DNA from: Arachis hypogaea
Taxonomy: Eukaryota; Streptophyta; Magnoliopsida; Fabales; Fabaceae
Direction of reading: 5' to 3'
DNA length: 64,000 nt
Assembly: GCF_003086295.3 (NCBI RefSeq)
Contig: NC_092051.1
Location: 64,233,772 to 64,297,771, forward strand
Shown here in pieces: positions 1 through 10,141 of the stretch. Below the pieces are notes generated by a model that made no database searches, was not told the DNA's origin, and was given only the letters and a program-made list of their open reading frames with translations. Each line of letters begins with the position of its first letter. The first letter of the stretch is position 1. Both the position numbers and the translations under genes were made by a program.

Positions 1-600
1 AGCGGGCGAAGAGTTGATGCACCAAATGATAAATGGGCTCAGGGGCAGGTAGATGGGTAGTGGATGAGGCTGGTGCAGCAGTGGAGGTAGAAGGGACAGC
101 TGAAGATGTGGCTGCCTCACTAGAAGCGGGGAGGAATGGGGGTCTATAGCCTAAAGCCTAAAATTTTCTGTTGTGAGGGATAATCTTCTTGCAGTCTGCA
201 GCAGGTGGCTTCTCATCAGCAAGCTCCCAAGGCACGTCAACTCGATGGCCTAGCTGGGTGATCAAATAAGGGAAAGGAAGGGTGCCTCTGACATGGACCC
301 TGGCCATATAGTGCCAGATGAATCGTGGCAGATACAGGTCCTTACCCTCCATTACACACCAGATGTGGGTGATCATAGCAGCGGGCAGCTCTGTCTCATG
401 AGTACTCGGCATCACATAGTTGCTCAGAATATGGTGCCAGAGCTTAGCCTCATCATTCAGGTAAATTAGGTTGATTCCCTTAGGCATCATTGTGTTCTTC
501 CCCATGACCTAAGGGACAGTAGGATCAAGGGCTATTCTCTGCTTGACAGCATCCCAGTCAAATCTCATAAAGCGCATATCCTCCTCAGCCTTTTGGTAAC
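1..600 (-). pseudogene. H ORF2, distal half (Transposase_32 / Athila-ORF-like), continues from 53652
   Basis: This is the downstream part of the ORF2 that begins at 54135 and is split by element E. Across the target duplication the frame continues from ...HPKLDQPDGY into the segment reading QKAEEDMRFMRFDW near 600. A TAG interrupts it near 508, just before a Met at 505 that opens 115 codons ending near 158. In-frame text beyond that stop is Ala/Ser/Pro-rich and reaches position 1. The part around WHHILSNYVMPSTHETELP resembles the plant family annotated 'putative plant transposon protein' (recalled as Pfam Transposase_32), found in Athila-like 3' ORFs. The function of that family is unknown. 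Not functional as it stands. Confidence 0.65.
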
Positions 601-2275
601 TGGTGTGGGAAATCGTGATCGTTCATTCCTTGGTAACGGTGTCAAAAACATAATACGCACGTTCATAATCTTAGTTCTTCGTCACAACTTCGCACAACTA
701 ACCAGTAAGTGCACTGGGTCGTCCAAGTAATAAACCTTACGTGAGCAAGGGTCGATCCCACGGAGATTGTCGGCTTTAAGCAAGCTATGGTCACCTTGTA
801 AATCTCAGTCAGGCGGATTCAAATGGTTATGGTGAATTGATAATTAAAATATAATTAAAATATAAAATAGGATAGAAATACTTATGTAATTCATTGGTGA
901 GAATTTCAGATAAGCGTATAGAGATGCTTTTGTTCCTCCTGAACCTCTGCTTCCTGCTGTCTTCATCCAATCAATCCTACTCCTTTTCATGGCAAGCTGT
1001 ATATTGGGCATCACTATTGTCAATGGCTACATCCCGTCCTCTCAGTGAAAATAATCCAAAATGCTCTGTCACCACACGGCTAATCATCTGTCGGTTCTCG
1101 ATCCTGCTAGAATAGGATTCAGTAATCCTTTTGCATCTGTCACTTCGCCCAGCACTCGCGAGTTTGAAGCTCGTCATAGCCACCCCTTCCCAGATCCTAC
1201 TCGGAATACCACAGACAAGGTTTAGACTTTCCGGATCTCAAGAATGGCCGCCAATAGTTCTAGCCTATCCCACGAAAACTCTGATCTCACGATCAGAAGG
1301 CTAAGAGATACACATTCAAGCTTGTTTACATGTAGAACGGAAGTGTTTGTCAGGCACGCGTTCATAAGTGAGAATGATGATGAGCGTCACATAATCATCA
1401 CATTCATCATGTTCTTGTGTGCGAATAAATATCTTAGAGAAGAAATAGGCTTGAATATAATAGAAAATCAATAGTACTTTGCATTAATTCATGAGGAACA
1501 ACAGAGCTCCACACCTTAATCTATAGTGTGTAGAAACTCTACCGTTGAAAATACATATGTGATGAAGGTCCAGGCATGGCCGAATGGCCAGCCTCCAAGG
1601 TCTAGGGACTAAACGTCCAAAGATAAAACTAAAGATTAAAGCTCTCTAACACAATAGTAAAAAGTTCTATTTATACTAAACTAGTTACTAGGGTTTATAG
1701 AAATGAGTAAATGATGCAGAAATCCACTTCCGGGCCCACTTGGTGTGTGCTTGGGCTGAGCATTGAAGATTTCACGTGTAGAGGTCTTCCTTAGAGTTAA
1801 ACACCAGTTTGTAACCTGTTTCTGGCGTTTAACTCTACTTTGCAACCTGTTTCAGGTGTTTAACTCCAGAATAGGGCAGAGAGCTAGAGTTGAACGCCAG
1901 TTTGCGTCATCTAAACTCGGGAAAAGTATGGACTATTATATATTGCTAGAAATCCCTGCATGTCCACTTTCCAACGCAATTGAGAGCGCACCATTTGGAC
2001 TTCTGAAGCTCCAGAAAATCCACTTTGAGTGCAGGTAGGTCAGAATCCAACAGCATCTGCAGTCCTTCTTCAACCTCTGAATCTGATTTTTGCTCAAGTC
2101 CCTCAATTTCAGCCAGAAATTACCTGAAATCATAGAAAAATGCACAAACTCCTAGTAAAGTCCAGAAATGTGAATTTTATTTAAAAACTAATAAAAATAT
2201 ACTAAAAACTAACTAAATCATACTAAAAACTATGTAAAAACAATGCCAAAAAGCGTATAAATTATCCGCTCATCA
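601..2275 (-). repeat. E 3' LTR
   Basis: This 1675-bp LTR pairs with 51978-53651. On the plus strand it opens TGGTGTGGGAAATCG and closes CCGCTCATCA. A minus-strand TATA-like TATAAATA lies at 1668-1675, with CTGGCGTTTAAC-type half palindromes around 1780-1905. The U5 part carries the hairpin CCTTACG..GTAAGG family motif. It ends exactly against ACACCAAACTT (2278-2288), the inverted form of the block that precedes the 3' LTR in A and B. Confidence 0.9.
1668..1675 (-). promoter_or_regulatory. TATA-like box in the E LTR (second copy at 53045-53052)
   Basis: On the minus strand this reads TATAAATA in the middle of both E LTRs. That is the expected position for an LTR promoter. The assignment rests on motif and position only. 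Confidence 0.4.
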
Positions 2276-3400
2276 CAACACCAAACTTAAATTGTTGCTT
2301 GTCCCCAAGCAACTGAAAATCAATGAAACTTAGCTCCAATCAAATGAGTGGGACTAGTAGCTTTTTGCCTCTTGAATAGTTTTGGCATCTCACTTTATCC
2401 ATTGAAGTTCAAAATGATTGGCATCTATAGGAACTTAGAATTTAGATAGTGTTATTGATTCTCCTAGTTCAGTATGTTGATTCTTGAACACAGCTACTTT
2501 ATGAGTCTTGGCCGTGGCCCTAAGAACTTTGTTTTCCAGTATTATCACCGGATACATAAATGCCACAGACACATAATTGGGTGAACCTTTTCGGATTGTG
2601 ACTCAGCTTTGCTAAAGTCCCCAATTAAAGGTGTCCAGGGTTCTTAAGCACACTCTTCTTTTGCTTTGGACCTTGACTTTAACCGCTCAGTCTCAAGTTT
2701 TCACTTGACACCTTCACGCCACAAGCACATGGTTAGGGACAGCTTGGTTTAGCCGCTTAGGCCAAGATTTTATTCCTTTAGGCCCTCCTATCCACTGATG
2801 CTCAAAGCCTTGTATCCTTTTTATTACCCTTGCCTTTTGGTTTTAAGGGCTATTGGCTTTTTGCTATTGCCTTTTGGTTTAAAGAGCTTTTGGCTTTTTC
2901 TGCTTGCTTTTTCTTTTTCTTTCTCTCTTTTTTTTTGCCATTTTTCTTTTCTCTTTTCCTTTTTTTTTTGGCAAGCTTTTGTATTCACTTCTTTTTCTTG
3001 CTTCGAGAATTAATTTTATGATTTTTCAGATTATCAATAACATTTCTCCTTTTTCCTTATTCTTCAAGAGCCAACATATTTAACATTCATAAACCACAAT
3101 ATCAAAAGACATATGCAGTGTTCAAGCATTCATTCAGAAAACAAAAAGTATTGTCACCACATCAAAATAATTAAACTAGTTTCAAGGATGAATTCGAAAC
3201 TATGTACTTCTTGTTCTTTTGTTTTTTTAGAACATTTTTCATTTAAGAAAGGTGATGGATTCATAGGACATTCATAACTTTAAGGCATAGACAATTAGAT
3301 ACTAATGATCATGTAATAAGACACAAACATAAATAAACATGAAGCATAATAAACAAAAAATAGGAAAATAAGAAAAAGGAGATTAAGGAATGGGTCTACC
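2276..3400 (-). other. E 3' untranslated region with twin hairpin module
   Basis: No gene is visible. It starts next to the 3' LTR with ACACCAAACTT. It carries hairpin 2 at 2535-2552 (TCCGGT/ACTGGA arms on the minus strand) and hairpin 1 at 2693-2708 (TCAAGT/ACTTGA, loop GAAA on the minus strand). A T/C-rich tract lies at about 2880-2990. The same order is found in A (15060-15650) and B (24761-25216 plus 32434-32600). Short open frames through the T-rich tract are low-complexity and not credible genes. Confidence 0.7.
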
Positions 3401-4467
3401 TTAGTGAGGGTGACGTCTTCCTCTTCTTGAAGAACCAATGGTGCTCTTGAGCTCCTCTATGTCTCTTCCTTGTCTTTGTTGCTCCTCCTTTGTGCTTTTG
3501 GTGCTCCTATCCTTAGTCGCTCCAATAATTGTGGGGAGGCAAATGTATCCCTTGAGATCTCAGGGATTTCTTGATGAGGGAATTCCTCATGCTCTTGTTG
3601 AGGCCCATGATCTCTTGTTTGCTTCATCCTTTTCTTAGTGATAGGCTTGTCCTCTTCAATGAGGATGTCTCCCTCTATGTCAATTCCAGCCGAATTGCAG
3701 AGGTGGCAGATGAGGTGAGGAAAGGCTAACCTTACCAAAGTAGAGGACTTGTCATCCACCTTGTAGAGTTCTTGAGGTATAATCTCATGAACTTCCACTT
3801 CCTCCCCAATCATGATACTATGGATCATGATGGCCCGGTCTATAGTAACTTCAGACCGGTTGCTAGTAGGAATGATTGAGCGTTGAATAAACTCCAACCA
3901 TCCTCTAGCTACAGGCTTAAGGTCCAGTCTTCTCAATTGAATCGGCTTGCCTCTTGAGTCAACTTTTCATTGAGCTCCTTCCACACATATGTCCATGAGG
4001 ACTTGGTCCAACCTTTGATCAAAGTTGACCCTTCTAGTGTAGGGGCGTGCGTTTTCTTCCATCATTGGCAAGTCGAACGCTAGCCTTACATTTTCCGGAC
4101 TGAAATCTAAGTATTTCCCCCGAACCATGGTAAGCCAATGCTTTGGATTCGGGTTCACACTTTGATCATGGTTCCTAGTGATCCATGCGTTTGCATAGAA
4201 CTCTTGAACCATTAATATTTCAACTTGTTGAATGGGGTTGGTGAGAACTTCCCAATCTCTTCTTCGGATCTCATGTCGGATCTCCAGATACTCATTCTTT
4301 TTGAGCTTGAAAGGAACCTCAGGGATCACTTTCTTCTTGGCCACAACTTCATAGAAGTGGTCTTGATGGACCTTTGAGATGAATCTTTCCATCTCCCATG
4401 ACTCAGAGGTGGAAGCAATTGCCTTCCCTTTCCTCTTTCTTAAGGTTTCTCTGGCCTTAGGTGCCAT
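3401..4467 (-). pseudogene. E ORF2 (Transposase_32 / Athila 3'-ORF-like protein)
   Basis: The start is MAPKARETLRKRKGKAIAST, with a basic, nuclear-localisation-like N-terminus. It continues through VPFKLKKNEYLEIRHEIRRR and MVQEFYANAW..VRGKYLDFSP, the pattern (V.EFYAN, VRGK, F) I associate with the plant 'putative transposon protein' domain. A TGA at about 3967 sits where element B has Trp. The frame then continues with DLKPVARGWLEF, PTSNRSEVTIDRA and LICHLCNSAGID. A frameshift near 3490 displaces the last ~30 codons; by comparison with A the original stop is the TAA at 3401-3403. It occupies the env position of retrovirus-like elements, but I see no signal peptide or membrane segment. Function unknown. 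Confidence 0.75.
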
Positions 4468-4658
4468 TGATGGTTATGGAAAAACAAAAAGCTATGCTTT
4501 TAACACACCAAACTTAAAATGTTTGCTCGTCCTCGAGTAAAAGAAGAAAGAAAGAAGGAGAAGAGGAAGAAAATGGAGGAGATGGAGGGAGAAGGTGTAT
4601 TCGGCCAAGGGAAAGAAGAGAGGGTTGTGTTGTGTGAAAATGAAGAAGGAATGAGGGG

Positions 4659-4666
4659 TTTATATA
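4659..4666 (-). promoter_or_regulatory. Putative internal TATA box upstream of E ORF2
   Basis: The minus strand reads CTCCTATATAAACC, 192 bp before the ORF2 ATG. It is followed by a C/T-rich stretch like a plant 5' UTR and then TTTAAGTTTGGTGTG. Element G has the same box (60662-60669) at the same 192-bp distance from its ORF2 start. That suggests ORF2 had its own promoter. Element F inserted 18 bp upstream of it. Confidence 0.5.
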
Positions 4667-4684
4667 GGAGTGGGGGAAGGTTTA

Positions 4685-5596
4685 TGTAACAACCCTGATT
4701 TTCGAGTATGCGAGATCTTTTCTAAAGGCACGGATTCTTCCGAAAGATCAGTAAAGGGAACACCTCTTCTATATCAACAAGTATCTCGATCCTCATTGTC
4801 ATTATGTCATCCTTAAGCTAGAACCTCTTTTGAGGCAAGCTCGATAACGCAATCATGAAGAACCTAGTTTTTGAACCGTACCGGTTAGGAGTTTTAATTC
4901 TGATTTTCGTAAGTAGTCTCAGTTTGACGAACCGGACTCGATTCATGAGAGAATAGAGATAATAGTATAATATTAGTATTATATTTGTATTAAAAGATGC
5001 TTGAATGATAATTTAAGGTTACCTGGTCTGTTTTAGTTAAAAACAGGAAATTGGTTTAACTGGGTTCACAGTTTACTGGTGCAGCTTAGCACCAGCACTC
5101 TCTGATGACTTTAGCAATGCTAAGGCCTCATTATACATGTTTTATTCTCATAATAAATATGTTACTAGTGTCATTTATGCTAGTAGCTCAGAAAATAATT
5201 TTTAGAGATGTTTTTACAAGTGTTCCGATACATCTAGTTTTAGTAGTTATACACCTGAGATATTTTAATATTATTTTAACCCACCTCCAAGCCAACCAAT
5301 CACAACTCACCATACACCCCAAGACACTCCAAGGCTGTCTCATTTCTTCATTTTGGCTGAAAATAACAAGAGAGAAAAGAGAGAAACTTTCATGAACACT
5401 TAATCTTCAAAGCTTGATTTCTTCGGAACTAAAACTCAAATCAAAATTCCGATTTCACCAAAATGATCCTCTCTTCTTCCTCTACATAACCATATAACAT
5501 ATCAAGGCTGAAAATAAGGTGAGATTGTTGTCTCCCTCCTTCTTCAATTCGGTTTTCCAGGAAACATGCTTAAATAAGTGTTTTCTTGATGTTCTT
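4685..5596. other. F left arm, no gene seen
   Basis: It begins TGTAACAACCCTGATTTTCG and ends at the TTCTT duplication (5592-5596) flanking element A. Short open frames here have no recognisable domain and no homology elsewhere in the window. Confidence 0.6.
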
Positions 5597-7138
5597 TGAT
5601 GAGCGGATAATTTATACGCTTTTTGGCATTGTTTTTAGGTAGTTTTTAATATGTTTTAGTCACTTTTTATTATATTTTTATTAGTTTTTAAATAAAAATC
5701 ATATTTCTTGACTTTACTATGAGATTGTGTGTTTTAATGTGATTTCAGGTAATTTCTGGCTGAAATTGAGGGAGCTGAGCAAAAATCTGATCCAGGCTGA
5801 AAAAGGACTGCTGATGCTGTTGGATTCTGACCTCCTTGCACTCGGAATGGATTTTTTGGAGCTACAGGATTCCAATTGGCGCACTCTCAATTGCGTTGGA
5901 AAGTAGACATCCAGGGCTTTCCAGCAATACATAATAGTCCATACTTTGCTCAAGGGTAGACGACGTAAACTTGCGTTCAACGCCAGTTCCATGTTGCATT
6001 CTGGCGTTAAACGCCGGAAATAGGTTACAAGTTGGAGTTAAACGCCAGAAACAGGTTACAACCTGGCGTTTAACTCTAGAAACAGCCTAGGCATGTGTAA
6101 AGCTCAAGTCTCAGCCCCAGCACACACCAAGTGGGCCCCAGAAGTGGATTTCTGTACTATCTATCTTAGTTTACTCATTTTCTGTAAACCTAGGTTACTA
6201 GTTTAGTATTTAAACAACTTTTAGAAATTTATTTTGCACCTCATGACATTTTTAGATCTGAACTTTGTACTCTTTGACGGCATGAGTCTCTAAACTCCAT
6301 AGTTGGGGGTGAGGAGCTCTGCTGTGTCTCGATGAATTAATGCAATTATTTCTATTTTCTATTCAAACACGCTTGTTTCTATCTAAGATGTTCATTCGTA
6401 CTTCAATATGATGAATGTGATGATCCATGAGACTCATCACCATTCTCAATCTATGAATGCGTGCCTGACAACCACTCCCATTCTACCTTCGATTGAATGA
6501 GTATCTCTTGGATTCCTTAATCCGAATCTTCGTGGTATAAGCTAGAATCCATTGGCAGCATTCTTGAGAATCCAGAAAGTCTAAACCTTGTCTGTGGTAT
6601 TCCTAGTAGGATTCAGGGATTGAATGACTGTGATGAGCTTCAAACTCACAAGGGTTAGGTGTAGTGACAGACACAAAAGGATCAATGGATCCTATTCCAG
6701 CATGAGTGAGAACCGACAGATTATTAGCCGTGCAGTGACAACGCACCTGGACCATTTTCGCTGAGAGGACGAATGGTAGCCATTGACAACGGTGATCTAC
6801 CAACACACAGCTTGCCATAGGAGGAACCTTGCATGCATGAAGAAGAAGACAGGGGGAAAGTAGAGATTCAGAAGACAAAGCATCTCCAAAACTCCAACAT
6901 ATTCTCCATTACTGCATAACAAGTATTTATTTCATGCTCTTTTATTTTTCGCAATTCAAACTGATAATCATAATTAATCTCCTGACTAAGATTTACAAGG
7001 TAACCATAGATTGCTTCAAGCCAACAATCTCCGTGGGATCGACCCTTACTCACGTAAGGTATTACTTGGACGACCCAGTGCACTTGCTGGTTAGTTGTGC
7101 GGAGTTGTGAAAAGTGTGAATCATAATTTCGTGCACCA
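5597..7138 (+). repeat. A 5' LTR
   Basis: This is a 1542-bp LTR. CTGGCGTT..AACGCCAG palindromes and half sites cluster at about 5960-6085. A TATTTAAA-like sequence follows at about 6208. The U5 hairpin CCTTAC/GTAAGG is at 7044-7059. The 3' LTR is 42 bp shorter, mainly through an 11-bp loss near its start and a loss of one palindrome spacer of about 31 bp. Confidence 0.92.
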
Positions 7139-7144
7139 AATTTT

Positions 7145-7162
7145 TGGCGCCGTTCCCGGGGA
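7145..7162 (+). other. A primer-binding site (tRNA-Asp)
   Basis: The sequence TGGCGCCGTTCCCGGGGA lies 6 nt after the LTR end. It differs at one base from the tRNA-Asp complement seen intact in elements C, D and E. Confidence 0.85.
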
Positions 7163-8576
7163 TTATTCGAGTTTGGACAACTGACGGTTTATTTTGTTGT
7201 TTAGATTAGGAAAAATTTTTCTTTTTGGTTTAGAGTCTTCTATTATTGTTTTTGGTTGAAATTATTTTTTTAAATCCTTATTATCTCTTTTTAAATTTTT
7301 TGAGAATTTTTTAAACTAATAATTGAGTTTTTCTGTTTGAGTTTAGTGTCATGTTTTAAGTTTGGTGTCAATTGCATGCTTTTCTTTGTCTTTCAATTTT
7401 CGAATTGCATGTTCTTTGTTCTTCCTTGATCTTCAAGTTGTTCTTGTCAAGTTTTCTTGTTTGATCTTTAGTTTTCTTGTTCTGTGTCTTTTCTTGTTTT
7501 TCTTGTGCTTTTTCAAAAAAATCAGTTTTCAAAAAAAAAATATATTTTTATTTATTAAATACCTTATTAAAACACGTTAAATTTATAGCTCAATTGGCTA
7601 TAGCGTTGTGCTTATGTTCTTGGTAATTGACTATCTTCTTTTTAAAACTTTTTCAAAAATAATTTTTCTTTGAATAAATCTTGTGCCAAACTTTAAGTTT
7701 GGTGTTCTCCTGTTAACTTTTCTTTAGTTTTCAAAAATTTTATTTTGGTTTTCTAAAAATTTTAAGTTTGGTGTTCTTTCTTCATGTTCTTGTTGTTCTT
7801 GTAAGTCTTCAAAGTGTTCTTGAGTCTTCCTTGTGTTTTGATCTTAAAATTTTTAAGTTTGGTGTTCCTTGGTGTTTTTCCTCCAAATTTTCGAAAATAA
7901 GGAGCATTAGATCTAAAAATTTTAAGTTTTGTGTCTTTTTATTGTTTTTCTCTTTCCTCATTGAATTCAAAAATATCTCTTTCCTTTATTTTAATTGATT
8001 TTTCGAATTTTCCTTTTAAAAATTCAGATTTTATTTTAAAATTTTTTATTTTATCTTATCTTAGTTTTAAATTTTCAAAATTCAAATCTTTTTCAAAAAA
8101 AAAAAATCATATCTTTTTCAAAATCTTATCTTATCTTATTTCAAATTTCAAATTTCAACTTCCAAAATTCAAAATTCAAATTTCAAAACTTTTTATTTTA
8201 AATTCCTTATCTTCTCTTACCTAGCTTATCTTATCTTTTCTAATCTCAAATATTAAAATCAAATCTTTTTCATATCTTTTATTTTATTTTATTTTATTTT
8301 ATTTTCTTACAAGTATCTTTAACTTTAAGACATATCTTTTTCAAAACTTCTTAACCAATTTCTCTCTATTCAATTTTTTTTTGAAAATTCGCACCCACAT
8401 CTTTCTCAAATCTTTTTAATTAATTAATTTAGTTTTCAATTTTCTTTTATTTATTTTTTCTTAAAATTTTTGAAATTATAATCAATTTTTCATTTATTTT
8501 ATTTTATTTTATTTTAATTTCGGTTTTCAAAAAAATATATTTTATTTGCAATTCACAACATCTCACTTTCTCCATC
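7163..8576 (+). other. A leader between PBS and gag
   Basis: A T-rich, non-coding region. It contains four exact copies of AAGTTTGGTGT (7358, 7695, 7764, 7855) and a variant near 7923, plus many TTCAAA-type short repeats and ATTTT tandem runs (about 8280-8310 and 8490-8517). Open frames across it are low-complexity Phe/Leu/Ser runs, not genes. The B leader (48012-49073) is arranged in the same way. Confidence 0.7.
7584..7617 (+). ncRNA. tRNA D-arm-like remnant in the A leader
   Basis: The core TATAGCTCAATTGGCTATAG followed by CGTTGTGCTTATG looks like the D-arm and anticodon arm of a tRNA; the isoacceptor is not certain. Element B has a related segment in the same leader position (about 48669-48695, minus). 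No acceptor or T-arm partner is seen, so it is a fragment at best. Confidence 0.35.
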
Positions 8577-9837
8577 ATGGACCTAAGTGGAAATGAACAG
8601 TCCAGAAGGACTCTGAGATCATATGCTAATCCCACTAATGCTGCATATGGGAGTAGTATCTGTATACCCCCCATCAAGGCATGCAGTTTTGAGCTAAATC
8701 CGCAGCTCATTGTCATGGTGCAGCAAAATTGCCAGTATTCTGGTCTTCCACAGGAAGAACCTACTGAGTTTCTGGCACAATTCTTGCAAATTGCTGACAC
8801 AGTACGTGACAAGGAGGTAGATCAGGATGTATATAGACTGTTACTGTTTCCGTTTGCTGTAAAAGATCAAGCTAAAAGGTGGTTAAATAACCAACCCATA
8901 GCAAGCATAAGGACATGGAAACAGTTATCAAACAAATTCCTGAATCAATATTTCCCTCCAAAAAGGATGACACAGGTAAGGCTGGACATCCAAGGCTTTA
9001 AAAAAGAGGATGACGAATTCCTTTATAATGCCTGGGAGAGGTACAGAGGGATGCTAAGGAAATGCCCCTCTGAAATGTTTTCAGAGTGGGTGCAATTAGA
9101 CATCTTCTACTATGGGCTTACAGAAGGAGCTCAGATGTCCTTAGACTACTCAGCTGGTGGATCTATACACATGAGAAAAACTATTGAAGAGGCTCAAGAG
9201 CTTATTTTGATATAGTTGCCAGAAACCAACATCTGTACATAAGTAATGGGTCCTCCATAAAAGAAGAAGCCAAAGCAGTGTCTACTGAACTTGGTCCTCC
9301 AGAACAAGTTGCTGAACTCAATCAACAATTGTGCTTTCTAATAAAACAGCTAGCAGAATTCAAGGAGATGTTACAAGACACTAAAAATGCTAATAAAAAT
9401 ATGGAGGCACAATTGAATCAGACAAAATAGCAGTTATCAAAGCAGATAATAGAAGAGTGCCAGGCAGTTCAATTAAGAAGTGGGAAAACATTAAATACCT
9501 CGCTTCAGAGCAGCAAAAAGCCAAGGAAAGAACAACTGATAGAGGATGAGCAAAATATCATAAAAAATCCCTCTGAGGACAGTAAGAGCCCAGAGAGGAA
9601 TAATTCTGGCGCTCAAACGCCAGAAAAGGATGGAGGGCTGGTGTTAAACGCCTAACCCATGCTCAGTTCTGGCGTTCAAACGCCACAAACAAGCAATAAG
9701 TTGGCGCTAAACGCCCAAAGGAAGCTCAGTTCTGGCATTCAAACACCAGGAACAGGTAAGGAGTTGGCGTCCAATGCCAATCCAGCTTCCACCTCTGGCA
9801 TTGAAACGCCAGTGAGGGATCAGACACACACAAGTGC
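8577..9837 (+). pseudogene. A gag (capsid region) plus repeat linker
   Basis: It starts MDLSGNEQSRRTLRSYANPT. The body has the plant gypsy gag pattern: EFLAQFLQIADTV, YRLLLFPFAVKDQAKRWLN, TWKQLSNKFLNQYFPP and WERYRGMLRKCP. The Met start matches the start in B. A 2-nt insertion near 9207 shifts the frame and ends the first open stretch at 9215. In the other frame the protein continues through a Gln-rich coiled region, a TAG near 9428, the AVQLRSGKTLN motif and a TAA near 9653. It then enters a linker of SSGVQTP..LALNAQ repeats encoded by CTGGCGTT palindromes. No CCHC zinc knuckle was seen. Confidence 0.8.
9603..9815 (+). repeat. Palindrome repeats inside the A gag-protease linker
   Basis: At least seven TCTGGCGTTCAAACGCCA-type units or half units lie in the coding frame. 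They alternate as S-G-(V/I)-Q-T-P and L-A-(L/S)-N-A peptides. The unit is the same palindrome found in the LTRs and in the 3' array at 13855-14030. Confidence 0.75.
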
Positions 9838-10141
9838 TGATAACAACCCCTCTAAAAAGGCTCCTCCAACCACCTCTATAGGAAATAAACCTGCAACAAC
9901 CAAGGTTGAAGAATACAATGCCAAAATGTCTTATCCTCAAAAACTCCGCCAAGAGGAGCAGGATAGGCAATTTGCTCGCTTTGCAGACTATCTCATGACT
10001 CTTGAAATAAAGATTCCATTTGCAGAGGCACTTGAGTAAATACCTTCTTATGCCAAGTTCATGAAAGAGATCTTGAGTGATAAGAAGGATTAGAGAGAAC
10101 CTGAAAGAGTTCTCCTCACTGAAGAATGCAGTGCAGTTATT
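9838..10141 (+). pseudogene. A gag-to-protease junction with two stops
   Basis: The frame reads KVEEYNAKMSYPQKLRQEEQ and FADYLMTLEIKIPFAEALE, then stops at 10037-10039 (TAA) and near 10090 (TAG). It leads into LLTEECSAVI before the protease. The same text is open in B (46021-46932), so both stops are decay. Confidence 0.75.

Noticed and set aside
2798..3021. Phe-rich frames near the E 3' UTR
   Set aside because: Poly-pyrimidine tract translation; the equivalent tract in B has another length and frame.
3401..4467. ORF2 as evidence for a DNA transposon
   Set aside because: The family name I recall contains 'transposase', but position, flanking LTRs, PBS and TSDs place it inside LTR retrotransposons. 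No terminal inverted repeats or DDE set was seen.
7362..8224. Open frames in the A leader rich in Phe, Leu and Ser
   Set aside because: T-rich low-complexity translation, not conserved as protein in the matching B leader.
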